NCBI GenBank assembly: GCA_036873755.1
Contig: JAVTVY010039217.1
Location: 95,451 to 159,450 of the forward strand
DNA: 64,000 nt
Direction: 5' to 3'
DNA from: Hanleya hanleyi
Lineage: Eukaryota > Mollusca > Polyplacophora > Lepidopleurida > Hanleyidae
Shown: positions 11,801 through 26,800 of the stretch, piece by piece
How the letters are laid out: every line of letters begins with the position of its first letter
Numbering within the stretch: position 1 is the stretch's first letter
The notes under the pieces: generated by a model
The model's database searches: none
What the model was told of the DNA's origin: nothing
The model's input: only the letters and a program-made list of their open reading frames with translations
Translations under genes and position numbers: made by a program

Positions 11801-14800
11801 ACAAATCGAGTGCTGGTTTCGTCTACACGCTGATCGGGATCATGGAGTAAAGTTTGTCCTGCCTCAGTTATGCCCCTTGGGTGTGCCTAAAAATCGGGAC
11901 TCATTTACGGGAAGAAAATCTGACAAAAAACGGTTAGGTTAACACCCCCTTTTTTTTTTTGCCTTTTTAAGTTGAGACCGGACCAGGGAACGTGAGTAAG
12001 AAGTTTAATTGAAATCGCTCTTACAGATTTTCTGGAAATTGAGCCGAATTTGACCATTTTTCGACATTTTTAAGGGGTTTTCTAGGAAAAATGAAGCAAG
12101 CATGGAGGAGAATGTTCGAGTTAAATTTTTCTATAACATAGCAGTGCTATATCTTAAAATAATAGTTTCATCATGCTCTTTCAGAAAATATATACATATA
12201 AGTGATTTGGGTTGAAGGTTTTGCGACAACTGGTGGCCGAAAAACGGACCCATAGTCTATTCCATGCCGAATAAAAGAATCTCCGGAGTGCACCCCTATG
12301 CTTATAATAAAGGAGAATTTGTTTGAGGTCTGGGTATTTTGATTGAGTGCATTGGCCTCTATGCCATGGACTGACAAGAGCATAATGTCCGAGAAGCCAT
12401 ATACAAGATTCTTCGCATGTTCCAAACTTTGGAATGGTCACCAAATGTGCATTTGACAGTCTGGCCTCTAACAAACTGCATAGATGAGCCATTTGCATGG
12501 AAATATACCCGACAGCCCTCAAGAGTAAAAATCTAAAAATAAAAACATTCTCAACTAGGGCTACATTCAAGTCATTTTATTTTCCCAATCAGTCGTTATT
12601 CATCAGTGAGTCAAGAGTGAAATACATCCGACTCCCAATAGGTATCACATAATTTAAGAAAACACTCACCACCTGGGATTTTAGCAGTGTGGTCCTTGGA
12701 TACAGAGTTTTCTCCCTTGACCACAAATGGCCCAATCACTACCATGTGATAATGGCCCTGTGAACCATGTGGACGCCTCGCTGAGTGCACATGCTGTACT
12801 ATACAGTATTGCTGGGGTTCAAGACACTACAAAGTGATTTGGATAAATATTTGTTATGATGAGACAATCTGAAACATTTGTGCAGGTCTTCGATAGGAGC
12901 AACTAGAAAGACTCACCCGGGAATTCTGACAGCAATGGTTCGTATAAATTCAATTAATCTATTCATCCAGGGCAATATTTCGAACTAGTAATAGCTGGCA
13001 TATTTGCCAAATTATCCACTTTTCTAAGCATAAGTCGTGAAATCTTGTATTTCTTTTTGGGTCCAATATTGTCAGATTCTTCAATTCGGTCTAGTGAACA
13101 ACATTAAAATGGGAACTGACTGAGATGACATCGAATAACGTGACCAGGTGTCTATGACGTTACGTTAGAAGCCATCATAGTGTAATAAGAGTTCTAAGGT
13201 CGAGTAGGACGTTGCAAAGTATCACACCCGGAAAGCCAATGAGCGTTTTGTGATGTCATCTCAGGCACTGCAGGTGCTGTCACGTTTTTCAGAGAATGTC
13301 AGAAGTGTGATTTCAATGCCTGTGATATTAAAAAATGAGGTCACAGAAAAACATTCACCATAGTTGATCTCAACTACTAAATAACTTTTATCGAAATAGG
13401 TTATTTGCTGAATATTTTATAAATGACGCTGCTACCTCTATAAGGAAGTTGATTTGCAAGTGGAGGGAGGGAGAGAGCCCAACAAAAGGTTTGCTGGGTT
13501 TCCACAGGGACTTACATGTATTACATTAATTCAAAACAAAATGGTATGTTCAGTTCAGTAAAATCGTAATTTCTGACAATAAAAAAATTAATTTTCATTG
13601 AAATTCTTCCAGACTATCATCCATGGTTACCTTGCGGAGTGTTGACTCTCCATGACTGTCACCTTGACGACATGGACTGACTTGGCAGTGCAGATAGGAC
13701 TGTGTACCGGAGACACGCGAGGGGAACAGAAAGCTGAACCTTTCGATCGGGCTCGTGGCGAGTACCTCATTGCCATCCGTGACCGAGTGCCAGTTCGTTG
13801 ATCCTGCAACTTTACATCTGTGACAGGATGATAAAAAGAATGGAAGTTATTTTCTTGAACTGAGTGGACAAGCTCACTCCATATTAAGAAGCCAAAAAGG
13901 TTTTAATCTTAGCCCAATAGAGGCCTATAACAAGGTTCCTCACCAAATTGAATATGCTGATATCTCTCCAAAAATGATGAAATTGTTCACTTTTTTCTTT
14001 TAGTTAGATGTTTAGTATTAATCCAGAGACAAATACAATGTATACAATGTATATCATAAATCGTAATTTGTTTTTTTTTTGCACAGTCATGACAGTTGTG
14101 GGTTTTATTTCCGCTGATGACTCATTCATTCTTCCTCTTGAACTGTATTGCCAGTCTGCAAAGGCTGTGTATAAGCTATTTAAGCTATTTAAGCACACTG
14201 CGACTAAGGGGCGACTGTATTAGAATTATCAATCTCATTTCCAAATGCAACTTCTGAGATAGAATCATCTGAAGCTTTGATGATTTTGCAATTCCTTAGA
14301 TTGAATTATTCGAGTATCATCTATTTTCTTACCCTTCCTTTATGATGTGGTATTGATGTTTCTCCTGATCACCAGAGGTCGCTGATAACCAACAGTTCTG
14401 TATCTGAAGCTGCAGACCCGCTTCTACAAGTAACAATATTTCATGTTACTTTCTCATAGCATAGATTCACTTACAGTAGTAGAGTTGTAATGGGCGTTTC
14501 CGATATTGGCTTCAGGCCTGTGCTGTAATATTGTTTATGGAAACCTATTAGGGGTTACCTAAAATCTTCTATGGTAACCTGAAATAGGTCCCCTAACGAG
14601 AAAATTAGGGTAACCTATGTTCACCTAGGGTAACCTGTTTGATTGACGGCATCTAATTAACGCATTCCTTTGAAAAAAAAAAACCACATTATTTTATCAT
14701 AAAAATCATACTTTATTTTTACTCCCAATCCCATGTACATGTATAAGAACTGTGTATTAAGATTTGTATAAAGAGGTGAACTGGGGTCAAATAGCCTATC

Positions 14801-17800
14801 GAGTTTACTACATTCCACCAGAATATAAATTTCCATCTGTTATCTACCTGTATTTAATCATTGAAAACTGCTGAAATGACGAGAGATTACATATGTGTAA
14901 CTTCTTGAATACTGAGAAACCTGCTTGAATTCTGTAGATTTATCATCCATTGATCAGGATAGATTTAGATTAAAAATGTCACGAATTATCAAAAGTTTTT
15001 CGGAATTATTAACTTTTCGTTGCATAACAACAAGAACACCAATATGCGCGAATATCTTGTTTACATCACTTGTCCACCAACAATCGGTCAATGCGTGGTT
15101 GACGAACATCTTCTGAAGCACTTTTTTTATGACATCATGGGTCTTTTGTGTCTCCAAAGCTCTTTAATTTTTTTGTCTTTGGGGATTCTAAAAATTACTT
15201 TCTGTTTCGTTCTTTTGGATTATGGTTCTGTCAAAGTTTCGACCACGTGCTCGATGAATGTTGTTCGTTTGAGAGGTACGAGTTTGCTCACGCCGCACAT
15301 GCTATACAGTCACAGATTCTATTGGTCAATTCAGTTAAAAGAGTCCGATTGGATCACTATTGCGGAAGTTGGAAATGTACTCGTCTTGTTACAACAACAA
15401 CATGCGGTTACGACACGGTATGTGTTATCTCTTTTATCAGGACACCGGAATTCACTTGAACTGGAGACTCCAGTCTTTTCTTATACATAATAAAGATTTT
15501 AACCTTTATTACTGCATTTTTGCGCCAGGTGAACGATATGCATTACTTTAGGTAACCTGTTTTAGGTCTCCTAAAAATTCGTTTGGGCGACCTCCAGGCG
15601 AACGCGTTCGACCGTTCGCCATAACAGCACAGACCTGGGCTTCGGACAGATCTAGAGTGGGCACTGAGGTGTGTCCTGGTCATAGCCTCGCCTACAAATG
15701 TCTGGATAGACCAATTTTGTTTCTCCAACGGAGCAATATCATTTCTTCTTGAGTAGAAAATTCAATCAGCGGTTCTACTAAATTTGATCACCCGCCATTA
15801 AAATATCAAAGAAATAATGGATTTAATAGTAGAAAAATTCTTTTTTTTTATTGAATTATTAGAAGGATTAACAAATCACTTTTTTTTTTTGTAAAATTTG
15901 TTTTTCAACTAGTAGAAATTGGAATTTACCAGCCAGGATGGAGGCTTGGACATAGATGGACTGCTGAGAACTGACATAGACAGGGAAATCTCGGACTGTC
16001 CTGAACAGGGGGTTCTCAAATGTATGAAGATGATAGCCATTATCTCCACCATTGTTATCCAAACCTGGAATAGTCTGTGAAAACAAGAAGGCATTTACAT
16101 GTTAGATCTGGTAAACAAAATTAACAATCTAGGTAAACCAATATGGTACATCAGGGGAATACCATCCTGAGGTGACGCTATGAAAAATTCGTACAATACC
16201 TTTTTCCGATATTCTACGAGATTCCATAATAAGCCAATGATGACAAACTCTGCCCGTTCAATTTGAAACTGATGGACATTTAGTTCATGGATACCAACAA
16301 CCTTGCGCCAGTCTGTTTACCATATTTGTCCATGTGCTCCTGTGGGGGCGGCATTTGAAGTTGCTTCGTCCAGTTAACCATCTGATCGGCTAACAGATGT
16401 AGTTTGAAATTTGTACAGGATTTATATAGCACTGATATCAGATATAATGTTCTATGATATTATATCTGAGTTTTCAGAGATTGTCAAATTCAGTGGAAAT
16501 CCAACATTCACAAAAAAAGATCCAAGGCAATCAATGAATAGTAAGTGGAGAGGAGATGGGGGTTGAAGGAGAGAAAGCTCCACAATTGGTTACCACAGTT
16601 ATTTCCTTAATTATCATGGTAAATACAAAACACAATGGGTTAATCCTTCAAGTAAAATCGTAATTTTGGACAATCAGCAGTAAGTTTTCACTGAAACTCT
16701 TTCAGAGAAAACAAAAATGCATATAGATGTTAGATCTGGCAAAGTAGTGGACAACATTCCATAGCAATCAAAAGATGTTTCACAATCAGGGGAGATAACT
16801 AGCATTACAACATTCAGAGAATTCCAACTGACATGCAGGTTCTATGTAAGGGCTGTTCCAGATAAACATATGTACCCCCCCCCGGACGGCAAAGAAAAAA
16901 AAAATATGTGGGTGGTTGTTGTCGTAAAAATTTTGCTGGTCTAGGTGGGTGTATCTTGAAATAAACCACTTCTCTGGGTGGTTGGATTCATTACTTGTAA
17001 AATGCTTCTGTGTGTGGGCCCTCAAATCCTTTTGAGGCATATAGTATTCATTATTTATGTATCTAGATAAACTTATTTTAATCCTCGAATCTTGTCCCGA
17101 GTTCGCGACCAACGTTTGTGGTCGTTGTTGTTGTTAACTGGCGCACTGTGACTCCACACAAAGGTGATCTTGAATACCGTGCTTTTTCATTGGACAGGCG
17201 TCCATGTCAAAGATATTTCATCCAATGAAATACCACGTTACGAAGATCTTTGTCAAGTGGCAGTGAATTCTCTATGAATGGAGATTTTTCGGCAATCTCT
17301 GTCCACTGAAAGCAGGTAACGATAAGTGCCCGTCTCACCGGAGAAAACGAAACTAACGAGAGTGGCGACACTGTCGCCACGAGTTATCTCCCTTCGTCAC
17401 ATAACCGCGGAGATGGCTGAAGCGACGTCCGAAAGTCGGGAAACCTTGGGGATCATTTAAAACATGTGGGTGGGTTGTCTCAGGTTTTAATTTTCATAAA
17501 AAAAATTGTGGGTGTGTGGTCTCCGGGTTTCTCATAAAAAAATGTGGGTGGGTGGTCTCCAGCTTCGAGAAAAATTATAGGTTATTGGTGGGTCTATGAA
17601 TCCTTTTTCTGCTGTTGTGGGTGGTTACAAAAACTGAAAAATCAAATATGATGGTGGGTGGGTGCTAACAGAAGTGCCTTCCGGGGGGGTTACATATGTT
17701 TTTCTGGAACAGCCCTAATATGTAAAGCCTCTCAAACATGAAGCTGCGCTATCGAAACCCCTCGGCTCTGAACCCCAGCTATTATAATGTAAGGGTGTCT

Positions 17801-20800
17801 CTACCAATTGATTGGCTTGTGGGAAGAAATATTTACCCCTGGTATTGTAAGTGTACTTTCTTTGAAAAAAAACAAAAGTTTTCCTCCCCTTAAATTAATT
17901 TGTTTCTGGAATAAATACATACACTATAGATATACGTTTGTCATATCTTGGTAAACACAACTAAAATTGCTGAAATGGAAATCAGTAGAAGAGAGCCAAA
18001 TTTGGGGAAACATTTAAGCGGTGGGAATATAAAATGACGTGTGGCAACTAAAAAGTGTTGTTAGGTTAGGTTGTTAGCAAAACAAAAAAGTAAAACTACA
18101 AATCATGTTGTGAATAAATTTTGTTTATTATAATTACTGATAAAAAAACTTGTTAGTGGAACAAGATGAGTGAATCATATTAGTAGAATAAGATCAATCA
18201 GGTGGGGGAATGGTTAGCAGTCCATTTTTTGGGAGGGATGAATAACTGTTAATGGAACTTTAATGGAAAAAGATCAATAACTTCAATGAACGAACTGTTT
18301 ACGCACCTTTTGTGGGAGATATTTAATTGAATGCGACACTGCAAAATACTTTCTGACACGACTCATTTTCGATAGGCATCTAGTGTCATTTTCAAAACAG
18401 ATTTGCAGGCATTCTTCGCATTGTGTAAGAGAATAAATCAATAAATCAGTCATCCAATCAATAAATAAATGTGATAGTATACAAACATGATATAAAAATT
18501 ATATGCAAACTTAACATAGGAATTAGTGGATTTTATTAGACAAGGGGCATAACTCTGCAAAATACTTTCTGACACGACTCATTTTTGATAGGCATCTAGT
18601 TCAGGTCAAGAGAAACAACTGTATCACGTTAGGATGTTGTATATGGAACGGTTCTGAAATTATCACAACAACAAATCATAAATGGATTTTTATTTGTAAA
18701 AAGGGGCATAACTCTGCAAAATATTGTCCGAGATGACTCATTTTTGATAGGCTTCTGATTTACGTGAAGATAAATAGATGTAACAAGTTTGGTTGCCATG
18801 CATGAAACGGTTCTGTAGATATCGCGGTAACGGACGGACGGACGGACGTACGGACAGACGGACAGCCGTACATGAGGGCGACAATACCCCTAGGCCAAAG
18901 TTGGCCGAGGGGTAAAAACGCTACATGTTGTGGATAGCATGACATTGCCCTTTGATCAATGTAACCACTAAATCATCAGACCTCTTTCGTGTGTTAAGCG
19001 ATTCAAAGATCAGTTATTTTGATACTGCGACCTCGACTTTAGAAATTTTGTGAATATCGGTGGGGCATACTTCAAGACTCATGAGCTCCAGGCAAAGGAA
19101 CAGGACAGAAAAACCAAGCAATAACATCTTATCAATATCCAAGGACTAAAATTTGCAGGGCATCATAAAAGAGTTCTGGGTCATTGGATATAAATCAAGG
19201 CTTCTTGTTTACAACTTAATTTTAATGAAAACCTGAGCGATCCATGTCCTCCACTGTCGATACCATAGATAGTATGGCGACATGAAAGATTTATAAGATG
19301 TTGTATTTAAAATTGTACATTGAATGCTGGGAACTTTTTTTTGTGTATTGGGTGCTTAAAACATTATCTGATAACAGAAAAGAAATTATTTGACAGCTTA
19401 AATCAGTTTTAATGAAGATGTTTCAAAAAACGAGATAGATGAGTTCTCAAATGTAAATAGTCTCGCCTCACTATAAGGTGCCTCGATATAGCACTGATTC
19501 TGATACAAGACGGGTACTGTCGTGTCCCCCAAATTAACAAATGCATATCATTTCAACCCTTTTATAAGGCTGAAATTCTATAAGGTGGTTCAAATTTGGT
19601 CCCCCAATAACAGCGTTATAGCGAGGTTACACTGTAGTGTGAAATATGGTAAATAGTGACGTGATATGTGTAGATCATGTCATGAAGGTTGCTGTAAACC
19701 AGCAAATGCAAATACTCTTATATCGAATGTCAGCTGGTAAAATTGTTCTTCAGTTATTGCAGTCACAAGCTTAGAATGGTCAAATCTGAGGTTAAGGCCA
19801 TGGTGGCCATATTGGATTAAGCAGATGGGTGAAAAACAATCCCAGCCATCATCTCACTCATATCAAACCACTGTCCAAGATTGAAGTCAATCGGACAAGT
19901 TGTTTTTAGTTATTGCAGTGACAAGCTTATTTAATATGGCAGTCATATTGGATTATGCAGGTCCCCTCCGGTATCCGGTGGGGGACAATAATTTCAATAT
20001 TATTAGTGTTATTTTGGAAATAAAATCGGGACAAATAAAGTCAAACAGTGCCACGGGGGTTCACAAATAAACTGTTCCAATACATGATACATCAAATGGG
20101 ATATTTTATAGTCAATAGGTTAGACACCGGAGTCATTCCAATGTTATATCATCGGGCTCTCGCGGGTGGTTGGGTGGGCACGAGTTCCTGTTGCTTCAAT
20201 GGATTTTGCCGAGAAGCAACAGGAACTTGATAATGTGATGTCTAGCACTGTAATATCACCTGTCTTTGTTGCATCATGTTAGCGCCCTGTCTGCGTCTTC
20301 TGTGCTGTCCTCAGTGTTTTATAGGGTGGTTGGAGGGTGTCTGGTTCCATGCTGCTTCAAAGATTTCTTCTTTGAAGCAACTGGGCTGGGTAGTGCTTAG
20401 TTGGTTCGTCGTGATATAGCTGAAATATTGTTCAAAGCGACGTTAAATTCTACTCACTTGCAATCATTCTCCCATTGACATTGTCAGAGTTTGTAACCTC
20501 CTAAACTGACAGTGTAACAACACCCTCTGACGCATTGAGCAGACAAAACGTGGCGCGCATGCGCATTCGGTCTGTATCGATTTCGATCGACACAGGGAGC
20601 ATGTATCTGTATATGAGAGAGATGGGAAATGCATCCAGCATATCTTGTAAAAGAATTAACACATTTTATGCTAAATTAGTGCACAAGAACACATGATAGA
20701 ACATCTTGTTTAGCTGTGACATGCTGAGCCCACCCGCTTCATTAACAAGCTGACTGCCCGAGAGACATGCGCACTAAAGTGCATACTGCGATTTCAATCC

Positions 20801-23800
20801 CAGTGCAATGAGAGGGTATATCAGTTGGTGGGAAGTATACAATCTGCTTCCATGAGAATGGGAGCAAATTATGTTGAGTTTAATGGGAGGAGGGAGTGCA
20901 CACTTACCGGTCTGTTATTCTTATTGTAACCCTTATCCCCCTTTCCACAGTCAATGCCAATCTCCAGAGTTTTCACATGGTAATCCTCATCGTCTACATG
21001 GGTGCCATCCACCGAAGGTTCGGAGCCGGAACCTGAATATTCATCGTCTTCATTGGATCCGCCCCCACTTCCCCGGTCGACTGCACTATGTTCAGACCAT
21101 GTCACAGCCTTGATCACCAGCTATCAAAGAATGGACATCAAGCAAGAGTCAGTACAGTCAAGTCTCTATCTCAGTCATACTTAAAACCGTTAATCATCGC
21201 GTACTCAGGATGGGGAGATTCCGCTCTCTAAAATGGAGGTAAACCAGGTTGTTTTTGTTCAGTAACTTTTTATTCATTCTTAACCAATGATCCAAATCTT
21301 CAGGCGCATTAATCTATCTATTGTTCCATGTCCTAAAATTTATTAGCCATTTGAAGAAGCAGTCAATGTTTTTTCAATAGTGTGACAGATATTTGGCCTA
21401 TTATTATGTAAATTAGATAGATGGAAATTTATTTTTTACTAGCACTTGATGGGATGAATATGTCTGTGTGGGCCTGAGGAGGATTTTGCTGAATTCATTA
21501 TGTGAACTGATTTATTGAGCAAAAACAAATTTTTAACGTCCATTTTATAGAGCGGGATCGCCTAACCTGATAATGTGAAGTAAACTTCCTATCAACTACC
21601 CTGCAAACAGTGGATAATAATTTATATACTAATGCCATTTAGAAAGTAGATAACATTTATTTCCAATTATTTCTAGGATGTCACTTTCTTGATAAAGCAC
21701 AAATACTAGTGCTGGATGGGTCAGTCCCATGCAAGACTCGAATCCGCGCCCTCAGAGTTTGGCACCAAATCGCCAGCAGTAAATGCAAGCGCCCCATACC
21801 ACTCGGCCACCTCAGCTTCCGCAAAGAGGAAGTTCCGAGACCGGAGTCTAGCCACATAATCTAGATAACTGTAAATAATTGGAAATAAGTGGATAATAAG
21901 CTTCGAGCCTTCACTGGTGTAATAACCCCTGCAAAAGTTTGATCACCTGCATTGGTTTCTTAAGGCAGATACTAATCTCCTCAATACTAGACAGTTAGCC
22001 CTTGTGCGCAAAACCACACCACCATGCATGTCCTGCTAAATGTTACTGGTTATTGTCCAAGCCATAATTTCAGCTCATAGCTGCATCTCTGTGAGCTTTC
22101 ATCCTATTTCGCGGTGATTGGACAGAGAGACAGGGTAGCTTAGAGGATGTGGTATACAACCCAGATTCAGATATTCTGAGTGAGTGATTATTTGCTGCAG
22201 AACAAACGAATTGGAAGTCTTCTGCATGGGGAAATAGTATTAGTCAAAACACAGAGCTTTTGATGGGGCCAGTATGCCAGTCAATATTACAAAATATGTG
22301 ATCCTTTGATTTATAATTTTCAACTCTGGGGCAGAAATGTATAGGACCAATGTGCACTTCTCTTTGTTAATAAACTCAGTATAGCTTATTACTATCATAA
22401 TTAGATAAGTTTTGACATCACTTTCTGTATTACAATTGCCAGTTAGGACCATGGGTCATGTGATACAGCTATTTGCCACTTTATATATGGAGAGTTCTAC
22501 TATTTTTGACATCTCAAAACTTCGCAATTCCAAATATACATACCGCATTTGAATACACCATCTCTCCCTGCCGCTCCACGACTTGTGTGTTACATCGAGT
22601 GAAAGAAGTCCGCAAGATGTAGTGCGTCCCATTTGACTGAGCACGACATGCACTGTTACGTAGTGATAAATACTCCTGTCTAACACCATATGCCTATAAT
22701 CAGAGACAGAACAAATGTAAGGTTACGACTGCTACAGCAGGCCATCACAAGTCAGATAAATATAAGTGGCGTACCAATCTGTGGATATTTATACAGAGTA
22801 TCTACATGTATTAAGACCATTGTCACTTGAATGGTTGTTTAACATGACCTTGATTTTTTAAATACACATGCTAGATACTATAATTATTTATTATTAATTA
22901 TTAAATTTTTAACCAATTGTATGCGAATATGAAGAAAATGAGCAAGTTTTACCTGTAAAAATGTAAATCCCTCATCTACTTTAATTATTTGCCCTCAAAA
23001 TATAGATGAGGGCTGGTCATGATAAACAACTAATAAAGAGAGTTTGGCCTAATGATATATCCATTTTGAAAGTTTTCATCCAGTATCCCATATTCTACTG
23101 TGCAAGATGAGGAAAACATCCATTTTTATGCAGGAGCTGTAGATGTAAGTATGTTCGGTAAATCACCACCCATTTTATCATCAAAATCCAATCAGCCATT
23201 TGATCACCCTCTAAAATAATTCAAACAATGAAGAAAGAATGGATTATAATTTATATGCATGATTTTGATTTGTTTTTTCTGCTTCTTTTACTCTTGAAGT
23301 TGATCACCCACTGTGTTTATGATGGGTAATTTTAGCAATTTCAGATTTCTTCACACTCCCCTCTAACACTAGCTTTGTAGTACCTGTTCCTCATTGTAGT
23401 TTTTTTCTGAATCTTTGTACATGCTCGCCTTACCTGTGCCACAATTTTTGGCAGATATATATCTAGTCCAGCTGTATGACAAAGCGTCCTCATGCCCATT
23501 CTTATGGCACCCTCAGTGTCGGACGGGTTCTTGAAAGGGGAGACATCTGAATCTGGGGGCCGAGGCAGGAAGGGTGTAATGTCAGGCTTCTCCATCTGGT
23601 TGTCTATGGAAGGGAAATAACTCTTCATATTATACATTTTCCTGACCCTATGTAATAGCCATGGAAGAGCTTAACGATCTGTATATCTGGAATCATTTTG
23701 TAACAGTCCCAATATGAGATATACATGTAAATAATTCCAGTTGCACAATCAAGGCCTGAATTAAAGGAAATTATTTACATGCACATTTTTTAAAGTGTGC

Positions 23801-26800
23801 ATCCTTTTGTATCAAATACATTACTGTTCTATAAATTCCACATGCACAGCAGGAAATCTACATGCATTTGTGCATGTTAAGCACTCCTCATTTCGAGCCT
23901 TGATAATCCTCTCAGTAGAAGTATTTTTCGTTTCCAAAATTGTTCAGTACTGGAACAAGTTGCTATATTGAATTGTGAAATAGATTTGATTTGAGCTCTC
24001 TTAAATAGTTTGGCAGACAAACTGTGCGTGTGTATTCTTCTGTCTTTTATATGGACCTCGAGTCTGAAATAAAGTCATTATTATTATTATTATTATAATA
24101 TTGCATCAAGAGGGCACTGTTTCTTTGTGCAGAGTGCACCAGGCAATCTTCGGCCCCTTGTCTATCAGACAAAGCCAATCATAATCCAAGGTGGACAGAC
24201 GGGTCCATTTTGTACATTGAGAGGTCACACACACGCAAGTTCCCAATATTGGCATATCGATCATGTAAGACGAAGTGACGTGAATTTACGGGATTTCTAG
24301 TGGCAAATGGGCAAGTGGTCAGCCACTGTTCCATTGGCTAACATCTCCAGTCACGTTGAAAAGCGGTATCTCCTCTTACATGAACTATATACCCCAATAC
24401 TAGCATCCAGGCCAGCTAAATGAGTACAAGACACCTGTGTGGTTCCTACTACATGCTGAGAACAGTACCCATTATTTCCAGGGGCTCATTGGGTAATACA
24501 ACTGGAATTCCAAATAACATATCAGGAGACGAATTTGGTATCTTATGGGTAGCTTGGACATACCTTGCTGTGAGACCTGTAGCAGTATATGGTTACTACT
24601 GGACACACTACTGTAGGAGAGGATGGAGCCGTAACGATGTTCAACCCAACTGACAAGGTCTTGACCACTGTACGGGGGATTCTCTACACGCGTCATCACC
24701 GTGTCCATTCTCACCTCTTCTGTGTCCATGATACTGTTACCCTGGAAATATCACATAAATACACCATGTTACTGTGTCCATGATACGGTTACCCTGGAAA
24801 TATCACATAAATACACCATGTTACTGCGTCCATGATACTGTTACCCTGGAAATATCACATAAATACACCATGTTACTGTGTCCATGATACTGTCACCCTG
24901 GAAATATCACATAAATACACCATGTTACTGTGTCCATGATACTGTTATCCTGGAAATATCACATAAATACACCATGTTACTGTGTCCATGATACTGTTAT
25001 CCTGGAAATATCACATAAATACACCATGTTACTGTGTCCATGATACTGTTATCCTGGAAATATCACATAAATACACACATTCAAGTCCGACAATCCAAGG
25101 GCAGATTTAACTTATGGTCTATCAACAAAGGAACTGGGAAACACCCAATACAACAAGGTTGGTTGGTTGGTTGGTTGTTTGAAGTTTAACATCGCACCTA
25201 ACCTTATTGGTCACACGGCGATGATGACCCAAACAAACATACCCTAGCAATAACCTAACCCTAACAAAAACCTAACTAAAACTACAAAACATTTTGAATT
25301 TCGAATTTTGAAAAATTAGACTCTACGGACACTGGTGATCACAATGGATCATCAGCGAGCTTAATTTGTTTGGCACTTTAATGTACCTCCTGTGCCAGAC
25401 AAACATGGTACAAACCATGCTACCAGCTGGAGGGCCAGTACAAATAGGGTTATCATTCATCAGGACAATTATGATTGCCATTCTTGTACTTATATTTATG
25501 GAAGTTTCACCACTTCTTCTTGCTGAAGTAAAATGTAAGGTCCATACACAAAGTTCTGCACGACACCTGCTTCATAGCTTGCTTGGATCTCACATAATAC
25601 TTTCTACCATGCTCATGTCGATATGGAATATTTACATCTCAATCTGACAAACAATCATAGTGAAAGTTTTTCTCCAATTATTTGGAGACCACGCGGTCAT
25701 AGTATTTTACTCCCTCATCCACTTACCACAATTTCGATGTCTCCACGGACTTTGCGTGATTTCACTCGCCAGGACAGATCATCAGGTGACTTCAAAATGA
25801 GGACAAGGTCAGTGCGTACGCTGCCAAATATTTCAGGTAGGATATCCACGATGACCTCGGCTTTAGCACTGGACAAGTGCCCGCTGACCTCGATAATATG
25901 AACTGACCTGTGGAACAACAATGGTGGAACAACTCTTTCAGAAATATTTGCTGTTTCGAATTACTGGTGAGTGTTCTGCTTGAACAGAAGACATTTTCAG
26001 TGAATATATCGAACTGAGAAATTTAAACTTCTAGAATAATGAATTGAAAACCGAGCTTTACATGCACATCCAAAAGTTCAACAATTTTCAACTTCATCAT
26101 GTTGAGAATGTCCAAGGGACATAATTCATATCATTTCATGATTTCACAATTCTCCAATGAGTTAATAAGTTACTTCCCTTGGCATCAACTTCCCAATGAA
26201 TCTAACTGGTGCTTCATAAACCCAGAATATATTAGTCAAATTTCTGTTAACAAGGATGACAGTGGAACAGGAAAAAATTATCGGAAAACACCTGGAATAC
26301 CTCAACCTCCCTTCACAATATTGTAATATTTGTAACTGTCAGACCAAAGTCAGAGTCAGAAGGGTTTAGAAGTAAAGATGGTTCATTTACTTGGTGTTTC
26401 TGGCAGTGTTAGTTGGGGATGCACAACCAGTTATCTGCCGGTCCTGTTGGTTAGCTCCCTTTATATAGGGCGATGGTGTCCTCGCCTGCACCTCACAGAC
26501 AGACCCTATTCCCACCACTGTGAAAAAAAAATGGGCACAAGTGTGGAGTAGTCAATACACATGCATGTACAACATCACATGGATTAAAACTGTCTGGCTG
26601 TACACTACCCAGTCATTCTGCCCAATTATCGCCAAGCATGCTAGTCCATCAACTGTGAGCCTTAGACAACAAGAGCATTATGGGATTCAATATAACCCAT
26701 TGAAACATACTGTAACATTTAGAATTTGACTTTGATGAAATAGGCCAGGATCAGTCAACATGAATACGCTTCTAATTAATCATCAGTTCCATATGTTCTG

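Noticed and set aside
13627..13809. 60-codon minus-strand frame starting MQDQRTG
   Set aside because: It overlaps TGFBR3 exon 13 in the wrong frame; the other frame gives the ZP-C match and fitting phases.
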